Positions 17,134 through 25,304 of a stretch of DNA of 51,739 nucleotides are shown one piece after another (within the stretch, counting starts at the first letter, position 1; each line of letters begins with the position of its first letter). The notes under the pieces are model-generated. The model was not told the DNA's origin, made no database searches, and worked only from the letters and a program-made list of their open reading frames with translations. Source of the stretch: Nostoc indistinguendum CM1-VF10 (GTDB taxonomy: Bacteria; Cyanobacteriota; Cyanobacteriia; Cyanobacteriales; Nostocaceae); contig JAHHHS010000048.1 in the NCBI GenBank assembly GCA_019359215.1, forward strand, positions 1 to 51,739. Reading direction: 5' to 3'. A program made the position numbers and the translations under genes.

Positions 17134-19326
17134 GTGAGGGATGCGGTGAAAGGACAGCAATTATTCCATAGCTTATTGCCTGGTGTGACGGCAGCGGTCT
17201 TAACAACTCAGCCTGCTTGGGCTGGTACTGTAAAACTAACTGGGGTACAGATGGCGTCTTCTCCTAGTGTTTTGACTTCGACTTATGGTCAAGACTTGGT
17301 TGTGGACATCATGAATACGCAACTGCATAACGGTGCAGATGTTAGTATTTCAACCCTAGTACCTGCTTTCGGTTTCACCAAACTTAGTATGAAGCCTTTA
17401 AGTAACAACAGTGTTCCAGTGTTTACGGCTGAAAATACTGTTGTGCCGATAAAACAAGTACTTAAGAAACATGAAAGTAAATTTTTCAGTTTGACACCTA
17501 CCTCTAATGCTTCTCAGCAGCTAGATGTCAGCCGTTCTGCTCAAAATAACCAAAAAAACAGTAATTCAAACGTTTATGGGCAGGAATCAAAGAGGATAGT
17601 AGTTCCCAACTACACTTCAAAACCTTCTTCTGTTCAAAAAGGAATTTTGCCCCTGTCTTCTGCACAGCAGCCAGTGGTTCAAAAGGTAAATACTGTTACT
17701 CAGTTGCAAACATTTTTACAAACTTCAGCTACAGGTGTAGGATCGGCAAAACTGTTGTCAGCGCAAAGATGTCCACAGGAATTGGGGAAAAGCAAAACTG
17801 ATTCCTCAGCTACTTTGCTACTAACCTCAAGCACCTGTTTACAACAAAATGCTGGTGGCTCCCGCGTTGCTCAGAGTAATAGCCCGATTCCGCCAGATTC
17901 GACGCCAACTCCCACTGTGCCGGAAACTGTAACTCCTGTACCAGAGGATTCAGTCCAACCTCCCACTGTGCCGAGAGCCGTAACTCCTGTGCCGTCAGGG
18001 CCAGTACAAATTCCAGAGAACCTTATTCCCAGTTCAAATCCCTTGCAGTTTCCCACCAAACCAGAGGAAGTAAGACTTCAGGGAAATCAGCCGATTACTT
18101 TGGCACAGGCTCTGGAGCTAGCACGGCGTAATAATCGGGATTTACAGGTGTCTCTATTGGAGCTAGAACGCAGTCGAGCGGCTCTACGCGAGGCGCAAGC
18201 TGATTTATTACCCACTCTTAATGTTAGTACGGATATTACTCGCAGTCAGTCTGCTGGAAATCAGCTTCAGTTGGAACAAACAGAACAACAGACGGGAGAT
18301 GAAGCTAATACATCTTTTTCCGGTCAAGCACAACTGTTATATAACATCTACACTTCTGGGAGAGTGCAAGCTAACATCAGAGCGAACGAAGAACAGGTAC
18401 GTTTCAATGAGTTGGCTGTAGAAACTCAGTCTGAAGAAATCCGCCTGAATGTTGCTAATGAATACTACAATCTGCAACAAGCGGATGAACAAGTACGCAT
18501 TGCCCAGTCGGCTGTGCAGAACTCTGAGGCTAGTTTGCGTGATGCAGAAGCATTAGAGCGAGCTGGGGTTGGTACTCGCTTCGATGTGCTGCGCTCTCAG
18601 GTTAATTTAGCAAATGCCCAACAAGACCTGACTAATGCTAGATCCCAGCAAGAAATAGCCCGTCGTCGTTTAGCAACTCGGTTAAGTTTGCCGCAGGCAG
18701 TGAATATCAGTGCGGCTGACCCTGTACAATTGGCTGGTCTTTGGAACCCAACGCTAGAACAAAGTATTGTGCTGGCTTTTCAAAATCGTCCGGAACTGCA
18801 ACAGCAGTTGGCACAACGCAATATCAGTGAACAACAGCGTCGGCAAGCCCTTGCGGAGCTAGGTCCCCAAATTAGTTTGGTAGCCAATTACAACCTACTA
18901 GATCAGTTCGATGATAGTGTCAGCGTTACTGATGGTTATTCATTGGGAGTTCAGGCAAGGCTAAATTTGTATGATGGAGGAGCAGCAAGAGCAAGGGCAG
19001 CTCAGCAGAGAGCTAATATTGCGATCGCAGAAACTCAATTTGCCGAACAGCGCAACCAAATTCGCTTTCAGGTAGAACAAGCTTTTTCTACCCAGCAATC
19101 TAGTTTGGAGAATGTTCAAACCGCTAATACCGCTTTAGAACAAGCAAGGGAAGCTCTACGTTTAGCGCGTTTGCGATTCCAAGCTGGTGTAGGCACTCAA
19201 ACTGATGTCATTAACTCTGAAAACGACCTCACAAGAGCTGAAGGTAATCGAGTCACAGCAATTTTGGATTACAACCGCGCTTTAGCTCAGTTACAACGGT
19301 CTGTTACCCTCAGAGCACTACGCTAG
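17134..19326 (+). CDS. hgdD: TolC-like outer-membrane efflux protein
   Basis: 730 residues. A signal-like stretch ends TTQPAWAG (about residue 31). A long variable region, with a Pro/Thr/Val-rich repeat around 250-300 (TVPETVTPVPED, TVPRAVTPVPSG), precedes the TolC core from about residue 318 (QPITLAQALELARRNNRDL). Two outer-membrane-factor repeats follow, with LLYNIYTSGRVQANI and LNLYDGGAARARAAQQR. TolC trimers form the exit duct for type I secretion and efflux. From memory, Anabaena sp. PCC 7120 has the same order kaiA-kaiB-kaiC-hgdD, and HgdD is needed for the heterocyst glycolipid layer. The GTG at 17134 is the best start but has a weak ribosome site. A strong terminator follows. Confidence 0.85.
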   Translation: MRDAVKGQQLFHSLLPGVTAAVLTTQPAWAGTVKLTGVQMASSPSVLTSTYGQDLVVDIMNTQLHNGADVSISTLVPAFGFTKLSMKPLSNNSVPVFTAENTVVPIKQVLKKHESKFFSLTPTSNASQQLDVSRSAQNNQKNSNSNVYGQESKRIVVPNYTSKPSSVQKGILPLSSAQQPVVQKVNTVTQLQTFLQTSATGVGSAKLLSAQRCPQELGKSKTDSSATLLLTSSTCLQQNAGGSRVAQSNSPIPPDSTPTPTVPETVTPVPEDSVQPPTVPRAVTPVPSGPVQIPENLIPSSNPLQFPTKPEEVRLQGNQPITLAQALELARRNNRDLQVSLLELERSRAALREAQADLLPTLNVSTDITRSQSAGNQLQLEQTEQQTGDEANTSFSGQAQLLYNIYTSGRVQANIRANEEQVRFNELAVETQSEEIRLNVANEYYNLQQADEQVRIAQSAVQNSEASLRDAEALERAGVGTRFDVLRSQVNLANAQQDLTNARSQQEIARRRLATRLSLPQAVNISAADPVQLAGLWNPTLEQSIVLAFQNRPELQQQLAQRNISEQQRRQALAELGPQISLVANYNLLDQFDDSVSVTDGYSLGVQARLNLYDGGAARARAAQQRANIAIAETQFAEQRNQIRFQVEQAFSTQQSSLENVQTANTALEQAREALRLARLRFQAGVGTQTDVINSENDLTRAEGNRVTAILDYNRALAQLQRSVTLRALR

Positions 19327-19358
19327 TACTGCTGACTCATCTCTCAATTAAAAATTTT

Positions 19359-19403
19359 AAAAGTCTCATTTTTCAATAATTACATTGAAGAATGAGACTT
19401 TTT
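19359..19403 (+). terminator. intrinsic terminator after tolC
   Basis: The arms 19359-19377 (AAAAGTCTCATTTTTCAAT) and 19384-19402 pair over 19 bp with one G-T wobble around a six-base loop, followed by a T tract. This closes the kai-tolC transcription unit. Confidence 0.85.
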
Positions 19404-19482
19404 GGTAAAAAACGTATTTGTAACAGCAATTTTGTGAAATGATGTAGCATAACTGAGTGTTCGCTCGCCTTGTCAAAGACTC

Positions 19483-19860
19483 ATGACTAAAGTAACATCT
19501 CAAGAAATTGCACAGTTTCGCTCTCAATTGGCAGATGATCCTAGCGATATGGAAGCGCTAGATTTGATTGAAGACTGTGATGGAGATTTAGAAGATGCGG
19601 CGATGACGCTAGCTATCCGGGCAGGACAGCAACCAGAAAGAGCAAATTCCGAGTGGTTAGATGCCTTGGCTAGAAAATGGCGTGTGGTCATTTGCGAACA
19701 AGAATATCGAGAAGATTTGCTTAATACTTCACCTCAAAAGATGATGCAACATCTAAAAGCAATGCCGACGTTTCCTAAAATTTTGGCAACACCAGTTTTG
19801 ATATATGTCCTCAAGCAAGGCGTGAACAATTTTTGTGAGCCACTAGATTTGCTCAAGTGA
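19483..19860 (+). CDS. conserved hypothetical protein
   Basis: 125 residues, soluble and alpha-helical, with an acidic N-terminal part (LADDPSDMEALDLIEDCDGDLEDAAMTLAI) and a more basic, hydrophobic C-terminal part (MPTFPKILATPVLIYVLKQG). The first part looks like a small helical bundle. I recognise the sort of protein as common in cyanobacteria but know no function. It stands alone after the tolC terminator. Confidence 0.65.
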   Translation: MTKVTSQEIAQFRSQLADDPSDMEALDLIEDCDGDLEDAAMTLAIRAGQQPERANSEWLDALARKWRVVICEQEYREDLLNTSPQKMMQHLKAMPTFPKILATPVLIYVLKQGVNNFCEPLDLLK

Positions 19861-20114
19861 TCAGCCGATGTATATTTAACTTGTGCTTAACTTGTGCGAT
19901 GCCTGCGGCGGGCTATTCGGCGTCGCGGTTTGTAGTTGAATTCAATACAGACCTAACCCCAACTCCTTCCTCGCTAGCGTTAGAGAGTAAAAATCAAAGC
20001 CTTTGCAAACTCCTAACTTCTAACTTTTAACTCCTACCCAATGCAAGATTGATTCTACCAAGACTGATACGCTGTAATTAAGGCAAAACTTCTATTAGAG
20101 AAATTGTAAAATCA

Positions 20115-20621
20115 ATGAATTACCTTGTTGCCGTATTACCAGACCGCATTCAAGCCGAAGCTGCTTACTTAGCTTTAGAAGAAGAAGGTATAAACAGTAC
20201 CATCCTTGGGAAGGGCTATAAAACGGCTGACGAGTTTGGCTTAATTGACCCCAAAGACCAAGCCAAAAAGCAAGCACAACTGATGGCAACCTGGCTGATA
20301 CCGTTTGGCTTTTTTGCAGGTTTTACATTCAGCCTAATCACTGGTTTAAATACTTTTGCCTGGGCGGGTGAGGTTGGTAATCACATCGTTGGCGGATTAT
20401 TGGGTGCTGCTAGTGGTGCTATGGGTGGTGTATTTGTTGGTGGCGGAGTCGGTTTACTCTTTGGTAGTGGTGATGCTTTACCTTATCGCAACCGCTTAGA
20501 TGCAGGTAAATACTTGGTTGCCGTTCAAGGTTCTGAAACTCTCACTCGACAAGCAACCCGAATATTACGTCAGTTTGATCCAGAAAATATCCAAGGTTAT
20601 GCTGACACAGGTAACGTGTAA
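20115..20621 (+). CDS. membrane protein with a glycine-rich hydrophobic core
   Basis: 168 residues. The N terminus (MNYLVAVLPDRIQAEAAYLALEEEGI) and the C terminus (YLVAVQGSETLTRQATRILRQ) both look like small ferredoxin-like halves found in membrane stress proteins. The middle has two hydrophobic segments, the second a glycine zipper (GGLLGAASGAMGGVFVGGGVG). Function unknown. The next gene starts four bases after its stop, so they form an operon. Confidence 0.65.
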   Translation: MNYLVAVLPDRIQAEAAYLALEEEGINSTILGKGYKTADEFGLIDPKDQAKKQAQLMATWLIPFGFFAGFTFSLITGLNTFAWAGEVGNHIVGGLLGAASGAMGGVFVGGGVGLLFGSGDALPYRNRLDAGKYLVAVQGSETLTRQATRILRQFDPENIQGYADTGNV

Positions 20622-20624
20622 TAA

Positions 20625-21155
20625 ATGAATCATAGTTTACACATTACAACACAGAGGCTTGAGCTACTTCCTTGTTCTTTGGAAGTGGCACAAGCGGTAA
20701 TTACAAGAAATAAATCACAAGTAGAGAGGCTTTTAGGGGTCAGGGTTCCTGATGATTGGTATGGATCTGAGGTGCTAGATTTTTTCCCAATGTATGCTCA
20801 AATGCTAATAGATGATCCTTCCCAGTTGGGTTGGGGTGTCTGGCTAATAATCCACATTGCTGATTCTACCCTGATTGGTGATTTGGGATTTGGTAGCAAA
20901 CCCGATCAGACAGGAACTGTAGAAATGGGTTATGAGGTGGTATCAGCTTATCGCCAGCAGGGATTTGTTTTTGAAGCAGTAGAAGCACTGGTCGATTTTG
21001 CCTTTACTCAGCCAGAACTCAAGAGAATTATCGCTCATTCTCCAGACGATCATGTTGCCTCGATTCGCATTTTGGAAAAACTGGGAATGCAACAAATTGC
21101 TAGGGATGAGAACCTGCTGAAATGGGAATTAAAGTTAGAATCAAGATATTTATAG
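20625..21155 (+). CDS. GNAT acetyltransferase, RimJ/RimL-like
   Basis: 176 residues. It starts with the TTQRLELLPCS strand typical of the RimJ/RimL group, and has MGYEVVSAYRQQGFVFEAVEAL (acetyl-CoA site, with an atypical QQGFVFEA loop) and the late SIRILEKLGMQ. It transfers an acetyl group from acetyl-CoA to an amine; the substrate is unknown. The last 40 bp of the gene are part of a 103-bp sequence repeated at 22481, where the equivalent codons have decayed. Confidence 0.8.
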   Translation: MNHSLHITTQRLELLPCSLEVAQAVITRNKSQVERLLGVRVPDDWYGSEVLDFFPMYAQMLIDDPSQLGWGVWLIIHIADSTLIGDLGFGSKPDQTGTVEMGYEVVSAYRQQGFVFEAVEALVDFAFTQPELKRIIAHSPDDHVASIRILEKLGMQQIARDENLLKWELKLESRYL

Positions 21156-21218
21156 CAGATTAATTCTCAATTCATAACTCATAATTTTTAAGAATGTTGC
21201 CACGAGAAGAACTTTTAA
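21116..21218 (+). repeat. left copy of 103-bp direct repeat flanking the toxin-antitoxin module
   Basis: It matches 22481-22583 with three mismatches, all within the acetyltransferase tail. This copy holds the intact acetyltransferase end plus a truncated start of the S4 gene: ATG at 21194, reading MLPREELL before unrelated sequence. Confidence 0.92.
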
Positions 21219-21249
21219 TTTGTAGCCCACTCTTTCTTATTGGTACGAA

Positions 21250-21624
21250 TTACGGTGTGGGTGAAGAATTTGCATGTTTTCCTGCGTAGTAGACAACGAC
21301 TTTCAACTCTTCTTCATTAGGAACGTAAAACACTCTGTCCCCTTTTGTCACCTCATATTCCCATGCCCCCTTGTAGAGTTTGCCCTTTAAAGGGAAAACA
21401 CGCCCAGGTTGTCTAGTGGTTGGTGCAATACATAAATCCTCGTAACAACGACGTGTGTTTTCTGGGTGACGCTGCATTAAAGCTTCCCAGTCCCGATTCA
21501 CGCGACGATTTTTAGCTACTACCAACCAAGTACTTTCTATCTCAGATAATGCTGGAACTGTCAGTTTGACAAATGGCGGCTCCACATTCTCCACTATTGG
21601 ATTTTCTTCTTGGTTATCTGACAT
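21250..21624 (-). CDS. probable RelE/ParE-type toxin
   Basis: 124 residues, second gene of a minus-strand pair. The C-terminal part (GRVFPLKGKLYKGAWEYEVTKGDRVFYV...LKVVVYYAGKH) has the RelE/ParE fold pattern: a basic strand, a K-G-x-x-E-Y-E strand, a short turn and a final hydrophobic strand. These toxins cut mRNA on the ribosome or poison gyrase. It is longer than usual by an N-terminal extension (about residues 1-30). It starts 7 bp after the antitoxin stop. The pair sits inside the 103-bp direct repeats, which suggests it arrived as a unit. Confidence 0.72.
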   Translation of the reverse strand: MSDNQEENPIVENVEPPFVKLTVPALSEIESTWLVVAKNRRVNRDWEALMQRHPENTRRCYEDLCIAPTTRQPGRVFPLKGKLYKGAWEYEVTKGDRVFYVPNEEELKVVVYYAGKHANSSPTP

Positions 21625-21631
21625 ACCTTAT

Positions 21632-22126
21632 TCAGAAAGTACTCTGAGTATATGGCGGCTTTAATGGTACTTCATCAGTCTCGGCACTAAAAGCATTTGC
21701 TAGTTCAGGGCTAGCGATCGCTACGGCGCTCTCATGCCATTCATGGATGATCGCGTCAATTATCTCCCATGCTGTAGTTGAGGAATCTATCAACCGAAAA
21801 GCCTCACTCAGTTCGTTTATAAAGTCTTGCAGATCATCTTCTTCAAACACATTCAGCCATCCATAAGGATGTTCAAAAGCGATTTCCTTTCTCAGTAACA
21901 AAGAGAAGGCGACAGTTAACGCCTCAAAAACAGCTTTACTCTGCGTTGCTGCCTTCACAAGAGAAGTTACTTCCTCCCGGCGCAACAAAGCAAAAGACTG
22001 ATCGTTGCGAGTAATTGTCACTGGACGTTCTAAAGCTTTGTCCAGAACTCGCCCAGGCTGACGATTCAACTCAGTGGCTGTAATTAACTCATCTGAATAG
22101 ATATTGCCGAAAGTTCCAATAGACAT
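21632..22126 (-). CDS. Phd/YefM-type antitoxin
   Basis: 164 residues. Residues about 14-55 (ELITATELNRQPGRVLDKALERPVTITRN...FALLRREEV) match the Phd/YefM DNA-binding fold. The C-terminal part, acidic and helical, is longer than usual; it would wrap the toxin. Antitoxin-before-toxin order with a 7-bp gap is typical for type II modules, and the complex normally represses its own promoter. A short inverted repeat upstream (22176-22191) is a candidate operator. Confidence 0.78.
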   Translation of the reverse strand: MSIGTFGNIYSDELITATELNRQPGRVLDKALERPVTITRNDQSFALLRREEVTSLVKAATQSKAVFEALTVAFSLLLRKEIAFEHPYGWLNVFEEDDLQDFINELSEAFRLIDSSTTAWEIIDAIIHEWHESAVAIASPELANAFSAETDEVPLKPPYTQSTF

Positions 22127-22480
22127 AGGTTATGCGTTTTTAGTCAACGCCGATTTAATAAAATTATTAGCCCTTACGTATAATTGTACGTACTATTCAT
22201 CAGGGGTCAATAGGGATTAAAACTCTGGGTGCTAAAACTATCAAAAGTGCTGCTCAACTTTCTTGCGAAGTCGGGGCTTTTTTATGGCTTTATTTTTATA
22301 TACTTATTAAGTAATAAACTCTAATTAAACTTGCTTTTACGGTAAGAATTCTAATGTATGTGTCACAAGCGTTATTAATGCTTCTAATAGACTTGCGAAA
22401 AGTGATAGCACCAGATTTGATATAAGTCATCTATACTGCTAGTGCTTCTGATGCCTTACAGCCTTAACTTGTTACTAATG
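22127..22480. other. upstream region of the toxin-antitoxin pair, within the inserted segment
   Basis: 354 bp of AT-rich DNA. It contains ACGTA-N6-TACGT at 22176-22191 and a weak stem followed by a T run around 22255-22285. No further gene is seen, and there is no transposase or integrase between the two direct-repeat copies. Confidence 0.5.
22176..22191 (-). promoter_or_regulatory. candidate antitoxin operator
   Basis: The inverted repeat ACGTA-taattg-TACGT is 50-66 bp upstream of the antitoxin ATG. The spacing suits an operator overlapping the promoter, as in other Phd/YefM modules. This is inferred from position and symmetry only. Confidence 0.35.
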
Positions 22481-22583
22481 GCTGAAATGAGAATTAAAGC
22501 TAGAATCAAGATAGTTATAGCAGATTAATTCTCAATTCATAACTCATAATTTTTAAGAATGTTGCCACGAGAAGAACTTTTAA
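22481..22583 (+). repeat. right copy of 103-bp direct repeat
   Basis: It holds a decayed acetyltransferase tail (two of the three mismatches create stops, TGG to TGA and TAT to TAG) followed by the intact intergenic segment and the true start of the S4 gene at 22559. The 60 bp nearest the S4 gene are identical in both copies. Confidence 0.92.
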
Positions 22584-23338
22584 AAGGTGTTGAAAATCGA
22601 GATAGTGTAGCTCGTGTAATCGATCAAGCGGAGCAAGCCATCAAAACTTGGGAAGTGGTTTTAACTGATTTTCTGTCTCCCCCAGAATTGGCGGAAATTC
22701 AACGGGTGTTTAACCGATTAACAGAAGTGCAATTAGTTGCGTGGGGCGGATACCCGCAAGCTGAACGCCAAAGACTAGCGATCGCTCGTTCAGAACTTCC
22801 CTTAGATCAATCTCAAGTCAGTCTTGTCGCTGTGGAAATTGCTGGTAATTTCCTGTTTGATACCGCCTCTCATCGCGACTTTTTAGGCGCAATGTTGGGA
22901 ACGGGAATTGTTCGTGAAAAAACAGGAGATATCATTGTCTTGGGAGAACGGGGGGCGCAAGCGATTGTCGCACCAGAGTTAGTGGAATTTTTGGAAATGA
23001 GTTTGAAACAGGTGCGATCAGTTCCTGTGAAAACTCAGCGAATTGAGGTAACTGAATTAAAGGTTCGGGAACCCAAGAAAAAAGAGTTAACTACTGTAGA
23101 GGCTTCTTTGCGGTTAGATGCGATCGCATCTGCTGGTTTTGGTATGTCTCGCAGCAAAATGGTTGATTTCATTGATGCTGGTGATGTTCGCGTCAATTGG
23201 AAGGAAGTTACTCAAGCTAGTTCTCAAGTCAAATCAGGCGACTTAATCGCCATTCGCTCTAAAGGGCGTTTAGAAGTTGGGGAAATCGCCGTTACTAAAA
23301 AAGACCGTTACCGAGTTCAATTAACAAGATATATGTAA
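22559..23338 (+). CDS. photosystem II S4-domain protein
   Basis: 259 residues. The N-terminal two thirds (LLKGVENRDSVARVIDQAEQA, VAWGGYPQAERQRLAIAR) resemble the YlmH-like family; the C-terminal S4 RNA-binding domain spans about 180-250 (LRLDAIASAGFGMSRSKMVDFIDAGDVRVNWKEV). The cyanobacterial and plastid version is annotated as a photosystem II S4 protein, presumably acting on RNA in PSII assembly or translation. The ATG and first eight codons are duplicated at 21194, so the ancestral order was acetyltransferase directly followed by this gene. Confidence 0.85.
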   Translation: MLPREELLKGVENRDSVARVIDQAEQAIKTWEVVLTDFLSPPELAEIQRVFNRLTEVQLVAWGGYPQAERQRLAIARSELPLDQSQVSLVAVEIAGNFLFDTASHRDFLGAMLGTGIVREKTGDIIVLGERGAQAIVAPELVEFLEMSLKQVRSVPVKTQRIEVTELKVREPKKKELTTVEASLRLDAIASAGFGMSRSKMVDFIDAGDVRVNWKEVTQASSQVKSGDLIAIRSKGRLEVGEIAVTKKDRYRVQLTRYM

Positions 23339-23437
23339 TAAGTGAGGAGTGAGGAGTGAGGAGTGAAAAGTTAAGAGTTTAAAATTTACCACTTTCTTGA
23401 ACTAGAAATTCCTAACCCCTAACTCCTAACTATATAC
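23339..23437. repeat. heptamer repeats between S4 and SDR genes
   Basis: GTGAGGA occurs three times in tandem at about 23342-23362, followed by AGTTAAGAG-type units. The complementary CCTAACCCCTAACTCCTAACT lies at 23411-23431. It is a paired tandem-repeat cassette between convergent genes. Confidence 0.75.
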
Positions 23438-24214
23438 TTAAGCTTTAAAGTGTTTTGCTAACATAGTTAGCAGAAGTTTGCGCGGTACTAGCCGAGATAG
23501 TTTGCTTCTAATTTGAGTGGTAGTATCAGAACTAATAACAGTTGGATAGCCTTTTTCCAAAGCCTCTAAACATTCACAAACTACTTTTTTAGAAGAATAC
23601 ACTTTATCTGTACTGCTTACGAGCGCTGGAGGAAAATTAGCTTCTGTAAAAAAGTTTGTTTCTATTGGGCCTGGACAAGTGACTAAGATACGGACACCAT
23701 ATTGACGATTTTCTGCCCATAGTGCTTCACTAAAGCTTAGAATAAAAGCTTTAGTGGCAGCATAAACAGAAAGGTATGGTATCGGTTGAAATGCAGTAAT
23801 AGAGGATACGTTAATAATACTTCCAGACCGACGTTGCCGCATCAAGGGTAGAAATTTATGAGTTAAATCTACCAATGCTAAAACGTTTAATTGCACGATT
23901 TTAATTTGTCTTTCTCCATCCCCTTCAGCAAAGTCGCCATAGTAACCAAAACCAGCATTGTTGATTAGTAAGTCAATGGTTAATCCTTTTGCTTTAGTGG
24001 CATTAAACACAGCAGTAGCTGCATCAGATTCCGTGAGGTCTTTGATTATAACGTCTACTTGAATTTTGTGTTCTTCTTGTAGTTGTTTAGCTAATTGGCT
24101 TAGTTTCTCTTCAGAACGAGCAACGAGTACAAGATTTGTTTTGCGTGCAGCTAGTTCTTGTGCAAAAGCTTCACCAATACCACTAGAGGCACCAGTAATT
24201 AGAGCGGTTGGCAT
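23438..24214 (-). CDS. short-chain dehydrogenase/reductase (SDR)
   Basis: 258 residues. The NAD(P)-binding TGASSGIG is at 7-14, NNAG at 85-88, the catalytic Ser at about 137-138 (NVSSITAF), and Tyr151 and Lys155 (YAATK), so the tetrad is complete. Arg33 after the second strand (VARSEEKL) suggests NADPH preference. It belongs to the classical DltE/YqjQ-like SDRs; the substrate is unknown. No operon partner is visible. Confidence 0.88.
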   Translation of the reverse strand: MPTALITGASSGIGEAFAQELAARKTNLVLVARSEEKLSQLAKQLQEEHKIQVDVIIKDLTESDAATAVFNATKAKGLTIDLLINNAGFGYYGDFAEGDGERQIKIVQLNVLALVDLTHKFLPLMRQRRSGSIINVSSITAFQPIPYLSVYAATKAFILSFSEALWAENRQYGVRILVTCPGPIETNFFTEANFPPALVSSTDKVYSSKKVVCECLEALEKGYPTVISSDTTTQIRSKLSRLVPRKLLLTMLAKHFKA

Positions 24215-24334
24215 TCTACATATTCAGATAGTTGTTAAGCATATTATTAATTTTAACTATGCTGTCTATAACTTTTAACTACCCAAAGTGATATACCCAA
24301 AAGGCTAAAAGCAGTACTAAGTACTAAATTCGGG

Positions 24335-24526
24335 TTAGAGAAAGCTTGGAAAATGTTTTACTTGGTCATTATCAGACCATAGTTGATTACGAATTTCTTT
24401 GTAGCGTGATGTATCAGTTATTATTTTAGGTTCGCTAGTACTGCTAAAAGTGGTTCTCAGAAAAAAGCTTCCCCCGACAATACAAAGACTAGCTAGGGCT
24501 AATAGAAATTGTGATCGCTTCATCAA
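24335..24526 (-). CDS. small secreted or anchored ORF, possibly truncated
   Basis: 63 residues with a hydrophobic N-terminal helix (FLLALASLCIVGGSFFL) and a hydrophilic tail YKEIRNQLWSDNDQVKHFPSFL. The tail looks like the start of a longer domain that stops abruptly, so this may be the 5' fragment of a broken gene. The protein is not recognised. It is transcribed away from the sRNA array. Confidence 0.4.
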   Translation of the reverse strand: MMKRSQFLLALASLCIVGGSFFLRTTFSSTSEPKIITDTSRYKEIRNQLWSDNDQVKHFPSFL

Positions 24527-24775
24527 GTTGGGTGCGTCTAACTTTTATAGTCATATACCCAACTAATAAACTAAATTAGTACTATTGCGGATATAGCATC
24601 AGAGATATTAACAGAAACTTTGTTTATCTAAGGGAAATTCCGGGTAATTGTAAAATTAATGTGAAGTTGATCAATGATTACCTAGTCAAAAACCGAAGGT
24701 TATCCTCATTCAGACTAGTACTTCTTTTGTAGCTAATGGAATCAATGCCACAGCCATCCATTTTTTTTCAATTTT

Positions 24776-24810
24776 TCCTGATGCAGCAATAACTAAGGTG
24801 GATATATAAA
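24776..24810 (+). promoter_or_regulatory. promoter of sRNA unit 1
   Basis: TCCTGA at 24776-24781 takes the place of CCCGGA in the other units; TATATAA at about 24803-24809 is the likely -10 region. Confidence 0.55.
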
Positions 24811-24812
24811 TA

Positions 24813-24868
24813 GTAGATGCACCTTAATTAAATCATAGCCCTCAGCTTTTAGTTGGGGGCTTTTTTTA
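24813..24868 (+). ncRNA. nsiR1: sRNA unit 1 (NsiR1-like)
   Basis: Predicted RNA of about 55 nt. It opens with GTAGATGCACCTTAATTAAA and ends in the hairpin AGCCCTCAGC-ttttag-TTGGGGGCT with a run of seven T at 24861-24867. This is the best terminator of the four. The identification as NsiR1 rests on the array organisation, the DIF-like box and length, not on sequence comparison. Confidence 0.65.
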
Positions 24869-24923
24869 TTACTGATATTTTCTAATTCGGGAATAAAATA
24901 AATTTGCTTATAAGTCTAATTTT

Positions 24924-24959
24924 CCCGGATATAGCGTTCAATAAAGTGGATTACTAAAT
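24924..24959 (+). promoter_or_regulatory. promoter of sRNA unit 2
   Basis: CCCGGA at 24924-24929, centred about 35 bp upstream of the predicted RNA start, with TACTAAAT at 24952-24959 as the -10 region. Confidence 0.6.
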
Positions 24960-24960
24960 A

Positions 24961-25014
24961 GTAGATGCACCTTAATTAAATTATAGCCTTCAGCCTTTAG
25001 TTGAAGGCTTTTTT
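24961..25014 (+). ncRNA. nsiR1: sRNA unit 2 (NsiR1-like)
   Basis: It has the same GTAGATGCACCTTAATTAAA start. The terminator stem is AGCCTTCA (24985-24992) with TGAAGGCT (25002-25009), then six T. The stem bases differ from unit 1 on both arms while pairing is kept, which is direct evidence for selection on RNA structure. Confidence 0.68.
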
Positions 25015-25070
25015 ATTAATGATATTTTTTAACGCGGTAAGAGAATAACTTTGTACTCAAGTTAAAGATG

Positions 25071-25107
25071 CCCGGATATAGCACTTAATAAAGTGGATAT
25101 ATAAATA
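25071..25107 (+). promoter_or_regulatory. promoter of sRNA unit 3
   Basis: CCCGGA at 25071-25076; TATATAAAT at about 25098-25106 as the -10 region. The spacing to the RNA start is identical to unit 2. Confidence 0.6.
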
Positions 25108-25161
25108 GTAGATGCACCTTAATTAAATTATAGCCCTCAGCTTTTAGTTGAAGGGTTTTTT
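25108..25161 (+). ncRNA. nsiR1: sRNA unit 3 (NsiR1-like)
   Basis: It has the conserved GTAGATGCACCTTAATTAAA start. The terminator hairpin is weaker (CCCTCA / TGAAGGG with an imperfect pair), with six T at 25156-25161. Confidence 0.65.
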
Positions 25162-25216
25162 ATTTCTGATGTTTTTTGATGTGTGAAAAAATAATTTTGT
25201 GCCCAATTTAAATATG

Positions 25217-25252
25217 CCCGGATATAGCACTCAAGAAAGCGGATTAATAAAT
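25217..25252 (+). promoter_or_regulatory. promoter of sRNA unit 4
   Basis: CCCGGA at 25217-25222 and TTAATAAAT at about 25244-25252; again 37 bp from box to RNA start. Confidence 0.58.
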
Positions 25253-25253
25253 G

Positions 25254-25304
25254 GTAGATGCACCCTAATAAATTACAGCCCTTAGCCTAAAGCTGGGGGC
25301 TTTT
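25254..25304 (+). ncRNA. nsiR1: sRNA unit 4 (NsiR1-like, divergent)
   Basis: It starts GTAGATGCACCCTAATAAAT, a slightly shortened leader. The stem AGCCCTTAGC / GCTGGGGGCT pairs with two G-T wobbles, followed by TTTT. The terminator abuts the stop codon of the convergent exoD-like gene at 25306 and may serve both strands. Confidence 0.6.

Noticed and set aside
21219..22480. Insertion sequence carrying the toxin-antitoxin pair
   Set aside because: No transposase, no terminal inverted repeats and a 103-bp duplication far too long for a transposon target site.
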